NCBI GenBank assembly: GCA_002474325.1
Contig: DKNL01000213.1
Coordinates: 1-10,447, forward strand
Length of the DNA: 10,447 bases
DNA from: Opitutales bacterium UBA7389
GTDB taxonomy: Bacteria; Verrucomicrobiota; Verrucomicrobiia; Opitutales; Opitutaceae
Direction: 5' to 3'
Shown: positions 7,640 to 10,447 of the stretch, one piece after another
How positions within the stretch are numbered: the stretch's first letter is position 1
How the letters are laid out: each line of letters starts with the position of its first letter
Position numbers and translations under genes: made by a program
Notes under the pieces: model-generated
Database searches by the model: none
Told to the model about the DNA's origin: nothing
The model's input: the letters and a program-made list of their open reading frames with translations, nothing else

Positions 7640-7715
7640 GCTACTCCATTTGCAAATTCGAGTTCAGATTACTGCCCCGTAATATGGCGGGAGCTGCGGC
7701 GATGAAGATGGATGA

Positions 7716-7769
7716 CGTATTTATAAAGTGACGGCGGGAGTAGGGCTTGGGATGACAACGCTACTTTAG
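7716..7769 (+). pseudogene. Possible relic of a Tat signal sequence
   Basis: The frame 7716-7769 encodes RIYKVTAGVGLGMTTLL and then a stop. This resembles the core of the exported-protein leaders in this window (twin Arg, F-x-K, then a small hydrophobic GLG stretch). No start codon lies in this frame, and no domain follows. It could be the leftover N-terminus of a decayed Tat-exported gene, or chance. The remaining bases of the 294-base gap 7580-7873 hold the palindromes and leader hairpin and nothing else I can support. Confidence 0.15.
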
Positions 7770-7830
7770 ACAAAGAGGCGCTTTGACCCAAATGGAAAGG
7801 TGAATCTGGCGAGTCTTCACAATCGAAAAG

Positions 7831-7862
7831 AAAGGTGTCGCTTAATCTGAAATCTCACCTTT
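7831..7862 (+). promoter_or_regulatory. Leader inverted repeat upstream of the RidA-family gene
   Basis: AAAGGTG (7831-7837) and CACCTTT (7856-7862) are perfect 7-base arms around an 18-base loop, ending 11 bases before the ATG. The first arm is itself repeated at 7796-7802. No clear Shine-Dalgarno sequence lies between the hairpin and the start, so the structure could influence translation. The pairing is seen; the role is a guess. Confidence 0.25.
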
Positions 7863-7873
7863 GATTCGCTTTC

Positions 7874-8335
7874 ATGAGCGCAGAATCAAAGGTACTGGAA
7901 TTGAATTTAGATCTACCCCCGGCACCGGCCCCAATGGGTGTGTACAAACCAATCGTGATCGTAGATGGTGTGGCCTACCTTTCGGGCCACGGTCCTCTGC
8001 GATCGGATGGTTCCTTACACAAGGGAAGAGTGGGTTTGGAGGTCGATCAAGATGCAGGCTATGCTGCGGCTCGCCAAACGGGACTGGCAATGCTGGCGAC
8101 TTTAAAAGCAGGACTCGGTTCGCTTGATAGAGTCAAGCGTGTGATCAAAGTTCTAGGAATGGTTAATTGCGATGCTGACTTTGAAAATCACCCCGCGGTG
8201 ATTAATGGCTGCAGCGAATTGTTCGCGGAAGTTTTTGGAGAAGACTCGGGTGTTGGAGCCCGCAGCGCGATAGGAATGGGTTCTCTTCCGGGAAATATCC
8301 CCGTGGAGATCGAAGGCATTTTCGAAATCGAATAG
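7874..8335 (+). CDS. RidA/YjgF-family protein (imine/enamine deaminase-like)
   Basis: A 153-residue protein of the Rid (YjgF/YER057c/UK114) family, longer than the ~128-residue E. coli RidA because of an N-terminal extension (about 20 residues, LELNLDLPPAPAPMGVYKP) and an insert. Family features include GVAYLSGHGPLRSDGS (32-47), the GYAAARQTGLAMLATLKAGL helix, RVIKVLGMVN, a NGCSELFAEVFG segment and the end ARSAIGMGSLPGNIPVEIE. Arg130 in ARSAIG corresponds to the catalytic Arg105 of E. coli RidA, and Glu145 lies where the conserved Glu sits. RidA proteins hydrolyse reactive 2-aminoacrylate and similar imines made by PLP enzymes, as cytoplasmic trimers. Having the Arg suggests it is an active deaminase. 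The start is the only reasonable ATG but lacks a Shine-Dalgarno sequence. The M19 dipeptidase follows after 18 bases, implying one transcript. Confidence 0.9.
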   Translation: MSAESKVLELNLDLPPAPAPMGVYKPIVIVDGVAYLSGHGPLRSDGSLHKGRVGLEVDQDAGYAAARQTGLAMLATLKAGLGSLDRVKRVIKVLGMVNCDADFENHPAVINGCSELFAEVFGEDSGVGARSAIGMGSLPGNIPVEIEGIFEIE

Positions 8336-8353
8336 AAGATAGTTAATTTCCGC

Positions 8354-9418
8354 ATGCTGCTCTTCGATGCTCACCTTGATCTGTCCCTGAACGCGCTCTC
8401 TTGGAACCGCGATCTAACACAAACGCTGTCGGATATTCGTGAACGAGAACACGGAATGACGGACATTAAGGCTCGGGGAACCGGTACGGTATCCTTGCCG
8501 GAAATGCGGGCAGCGGAGATCGGTATTTGTATCGCCACTCAGATCGGTCATAGCGTATCCAAGCACTCCCCGCTTTATGGCTGGAATAGCCCTGAGTTGG
8601 CCTGGGCACAAACACAGGGCCAATTAGCCTGGTACCGCACAATGGAAGAGCAAGAGCACATGCGGCAATTATCGACTGTCAGTGCTCTTGATGAACATAT
8701 AGAGGCGTATAAACAAAACCCTGACGGCACACCGCTCGGCTACATTCTTAGCTTAGAGGGAGCGGATTCGCTTCTCACGCTTGATTACTTGGAGTGCGCC
8801 TATAGCCAAGGGCTACGCGCGGTGGGGCCCGCTCATTACGGTCCTGGCCGTTACTCTCCGGGAACTGGCGAATCTGGGCCGCTTGAGACTAGAGGTCGAG
8901 AACTGCTTAAAGCAATGGACGGATTAGGTATGGCTTTAGACGTTACCCATCTGACTGATGAAGCGATGGACGAAGCCTTAGACCTTTTTCAGGGAACCGT
9001 TTGGGCCAGTCACAGCAATTGTCGTTCGATTATTCCAGGACAGCGACAATTGAACGATCATCAGATCAAGCGTCTGGTGGAAAGGGATGCGGTTATCGGC
9101 GTCGCTTTGGATGCCTGGATGCTCTACCCGGATTGGATCAAGGGCACGACCACGCCTGAAGAATCGGGATTGATGCTGGACTCGGTTGCCGACCATATCG
9201 ACTATGTATGTCAAATGGTAGGCACAACTCGACATTCAGGAGTGGGTTCAGACCTGGATGGTGGTTTTGGTACAGAACAATGTCCCAAAGATTTGAATAC
9301 AGTAAAAGATCTACAGCGTATCGTGGGCATATTGGAGGCTCGCGGATATTCTGAAGACGACATTGCCGGAGTCATGCATGGCAATTGGCTGCGTGTCGTC
9401 AGAACTGTTTTAGGGTGA
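8354..9418 (+). CDS. M19-family (renal/membrane dipeptidase-type) dipeptidase
   Basis: A 354-residue zinc-dependent dipeptidase of peptidase family M19, amidohydrolase TIM-barrel fold. The metal ligands are in place: H7 and D9 in DAHLDL, the bridging E135 in LSLEGAD, H199 in DVTHLTD, H220 in ASHSNCRS and D300 in GSDLDGGFG. It belongs to a subfamily with the marked segments MTDIKARGTGTVSLPEMRA, GQLAWYRTMEEQ and RAVGPAHYGPGRYSPGTG. M19 enzymes split dipeptides and, unusually, accept a D-amino acid at the C-terminal position. No signal peptide is present, so this one acts in the cytoplasm. It lies 18 bases after the RidA-like gene, without a strong ribosome binding site, and converges on the D-threonine aldolase-family gene. 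All this supports handling of D-residue dipeptides, though the actual substrate is unproved. Confidence 0.93.
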   Translation: MLLFDAHLDLSLNALSWNRDLTQTLSDIREREHGMTDIKARGTGTVSLPEMRAAEIGICIATQIGHSVSKHSPLYGWNSPELAWAQTQGQLAWYRTMEEQEHMRQLSTVSALDEHIEAYKQNPDGTPLGYILSLEGADSLLTLDYLECAYSQGLRAVGPAHYGPGRYSPGTGESGPLETRGRELLKAMDGLGMALDVTHLTDEAMDEALDLFQGTVWASHSNCRSIIPGQRQLNDHQIKRLVERDAVIGVALDAWMLYPDWIKGTTTPEESGLMLDSVADHIDYVCQMVGTTRHSGVGSDLDGGFGTEQCPKDLNTVKDLQRIVGILEARGYSEDDIAGVMHGNWLRVVRTVLG

Positions 9419-9439
9419 CAATCATTCTTATTTAACAGT

Positions 9440-9475
9440 GATTTCGTTACCGAAATCAAGTCACGCTTCGCGTGA
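9440..9475. terminator. Two adjacent hairpins between converging genes (possible terminator)
   Basis: GATTTCG-TTAC-CGAAATC (9440-9457) and TCACGC-TTC-GCGTGA (9461-9475) are perfect inverted repeats three bases apart, 22 bases past the dipeptidase stop and 115 bases past the stop of the converging gene. Their position suits transcript ends from both sides, but neither strand has a T-run after the stem. A further longer-range pair, CCTGCT (9520-9525) and AGCAGG (9551-9556), lies between them and the second gene. Confidence 0.4.
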
Positions 9476-9589
9476 AAAGGATCCCGCGCGCGGAAGTAGT
9501 TCAAAACATTGAGAACAAGCCTGCTCGCGAAGCTATCCTAGTCCCGCTAAAGCAGGATTTGTCGTAGCAACTGTTGAAAAAGAAAACAA

Positions 9590-10447
9590 TCAATCCAGTA
9601 TGCGATCCCTAGCGGCTACCATCCACGTTCCCGTACCTTCTCCATTTTCAGCAACCACGACTTTGTTGTACAAGGCCACCGTTGGGCAGATGTGGCTAGG
9701 AATGCCAAGGAATGCGTCACCTACTGACAGTTCGGAAGCTTGTTCCGTTCGAGCAACTAAGTGCTCTTCGCTATGGCCAACGAATTCGATATTATCTTCT
9801 AGCCCCAGCAATCGTATGCGCGGATGTGGCATTTCTGACGCCACCGCTTTGTGCCCAAGATCGAAACATACTAGGTTCTTCCCAGGCTTGCTAATCACGC
9901 GCGTGAGAAGCAGAGCGGCATGTTCAAAAGGCAGATCTTCAAAAAGATCACCGTATCCAAAATCCCACAGCAAAGTTGTACCCGGGCTAAGGTCGGCATT
10001 GCCCCGCTGAGCATGAATCGGGAACGTAGGACTACCGCCTACGACTAGGCTGGGTACGGGCAGACTTTCTTTCGCGAGTCTTTCGAGCAATTCCTCGACA
10101 GGTTTGTAGTCGTTGTCGCAACGTCGCTTGCGATCCTCAAAATCAGAATTCCGGATATGCCCATCGTAGACATGGAGGCCTTCAAGATGGACTCCTTGAC
10201 TTTCGAAAGCGCCTCGATAGAGAGCATCGGTGTCTTCAGCTCGAATGCCCGTCCGATTCATTCCTACGTTGATATCCAGAAATATTCCAATGGACGTACC
10301 GATTTGCTGGCATTCGGATTCAATCGCTTTTAGGCTATCGAAGTTGTCGATAATGGTAGCGACTCGTGTAAGCGAATTTTCTTTCGCGATTCTTACGAGA
10401 CTGGGGATATCCGGCTTCACCGGTTGCCGAGCTAGAAGTACTTCTCC
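9590..10447 (-). CDS. D-threonine aldolase/D-serine dehydratase-family PLP enzyme, 5'-truncated by the window edge
   Basis: The frame is open to the right edge, giving 285 visible residues; a GTG at 10420 is internal, because family-like sequence (GEVLLARQPVKP) continues beyond it. Missing are the N-terminal ~90 residues with the PLP-binding lysine. Visible barrel elements are FLDINVGMNRTGI, LEGLHVYDGHIR, VVGGSPTFP and LSPGTTLLWDFGYGD. The C-terminal beta-domain contains CFDLGHKAVASEMP, EEHLVA and PSHICPTV, where His (codon at 9692-9694) and Cys (9686-9688) form an H-x-C pair. In eukaryotic D-serine dehydratase a His and Cys so placed bind zinc; characterised D-threonine aldolases have His and Asp. 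The protein is cytoplasmic and uses D-3-hydroxyamino acids in known relatives. It faces the RidA-dipeptidase pair, so it is not in their operon, but the set fits D-amino-acid breakdown. Family assignment strong, choice of reaction moderate. Confidence 0.9.
   Translation of the reverse strand, partial: GEVLLARQPVKPDIPSLVRIAKENSLTRVATIIDNFDSLKAIESECQQIGTSIGIFLDINVGMNRTGIRAEDTDALYRGAFESQGVHLEGLHVYDGHIRNSDFEDRKRRCDNDYKPVEELLERLAKESLPVPSLVVGGSPTFPIHAQRGNADLSPGTTLLWDFGYGDLFEDLPFEHAALLLTRVISKPGKNLVCFDLGHKAVASEMPHPRIRLLGLEDNIEFVGHSEEHLVARTEQASELSVGDAFLGIPSHICPTVALYNKVVVAENGEGTGTWMVAARDRILD

Noticed and set aside
7861..8127. 88-codon plus-strand frame overlapping the RidA-like gene
   Set aside because: It is an out-of-frame shadow; the RidA motifs are all in the other frame.

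Overview
The window is a stretch of bacterial chromosome, roughly half G+C by eye, most likely from the Planctomycetota-Verrucomicrobiota-Lentisphaerota superphylum. The best marker is the pair at the left: a DUF1549/LamG/DUF1553 'planctomycete cytochrome' protein followed four bases later by a Tat-exported DUF1501 protein. That pair is abundant in Planctomycetes and in Verrucomicrobia of the Opitutae type and rare elsewhere. A Tat-exported enolase-superfamily protein and the particular M19 dipeptidase subfamily fit the same origin. I cannot choose between the phyla from this sequence alone. No rRNA, tRNA, CRISPR array, insertion sequence or phage gene was seen.

Layout. (1) 2-3700, plus strand: the DUF1549-DUF1553 gene, cut by the left edge, and the DUF1501 gene, translationally close and surely one operon. 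(2) 3701-4010: no intact gene, but a decayed C-terminal piece of an NHL/beta-propeller protein. (3) 4011-5853, minus strand: an intact secreted NHL/beta-propeller protein and, upstream of it, a cytoplasmic serine alpha/beta-hydrolase whose ribosome binding site lies in a near-perfect palindrome. (4) 5854-6403: 550 bases without an intact gene, containing what looks like a frameshifted small gene on the minus strand. (5) 6404-7579, plus: a Tat-exported mandelate racemase/muconate lactonizing-like enzyme. (6) 7580-7873: a tandem pair of 17-base palindromes (REP-like), a possible relic of a Tat signal, and a leader hairpin. (7) 7874-9418, plus: a RidA-family imine/enamine deaminase and an M19 dipeptidase, 18 bases apart. 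(8) 9419-9589: hairpins between converging genes. (9) 9590-10447, minus: the C-terminal two thirds of a D-threonine aldolase/D-serine dehydratase-family PLP enzyme, cut by the right edge.

How they may work together. The left operon belongs to exported proteins usually linked to surface or polysaccharide-related functions in this superphylum; its biochemistry is not established. The right end has a coherent theme. M19 dipeptidases can release D-amino acids from dipeptides. A D-serine dehydratase-like PLP enzyme makes 2-aminoacrylate, and RidA proteins hydrolyse that reactive enamine/imine. This suggests a D-amino-acid or D-residue dipeptide scavenging module, which is inference from family knowledge and gene proximity. 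No wholly new system is evident. The most notable non-gene observations are the gene relics, the RBS-masking palindrome and the tandem palindrome repeat.
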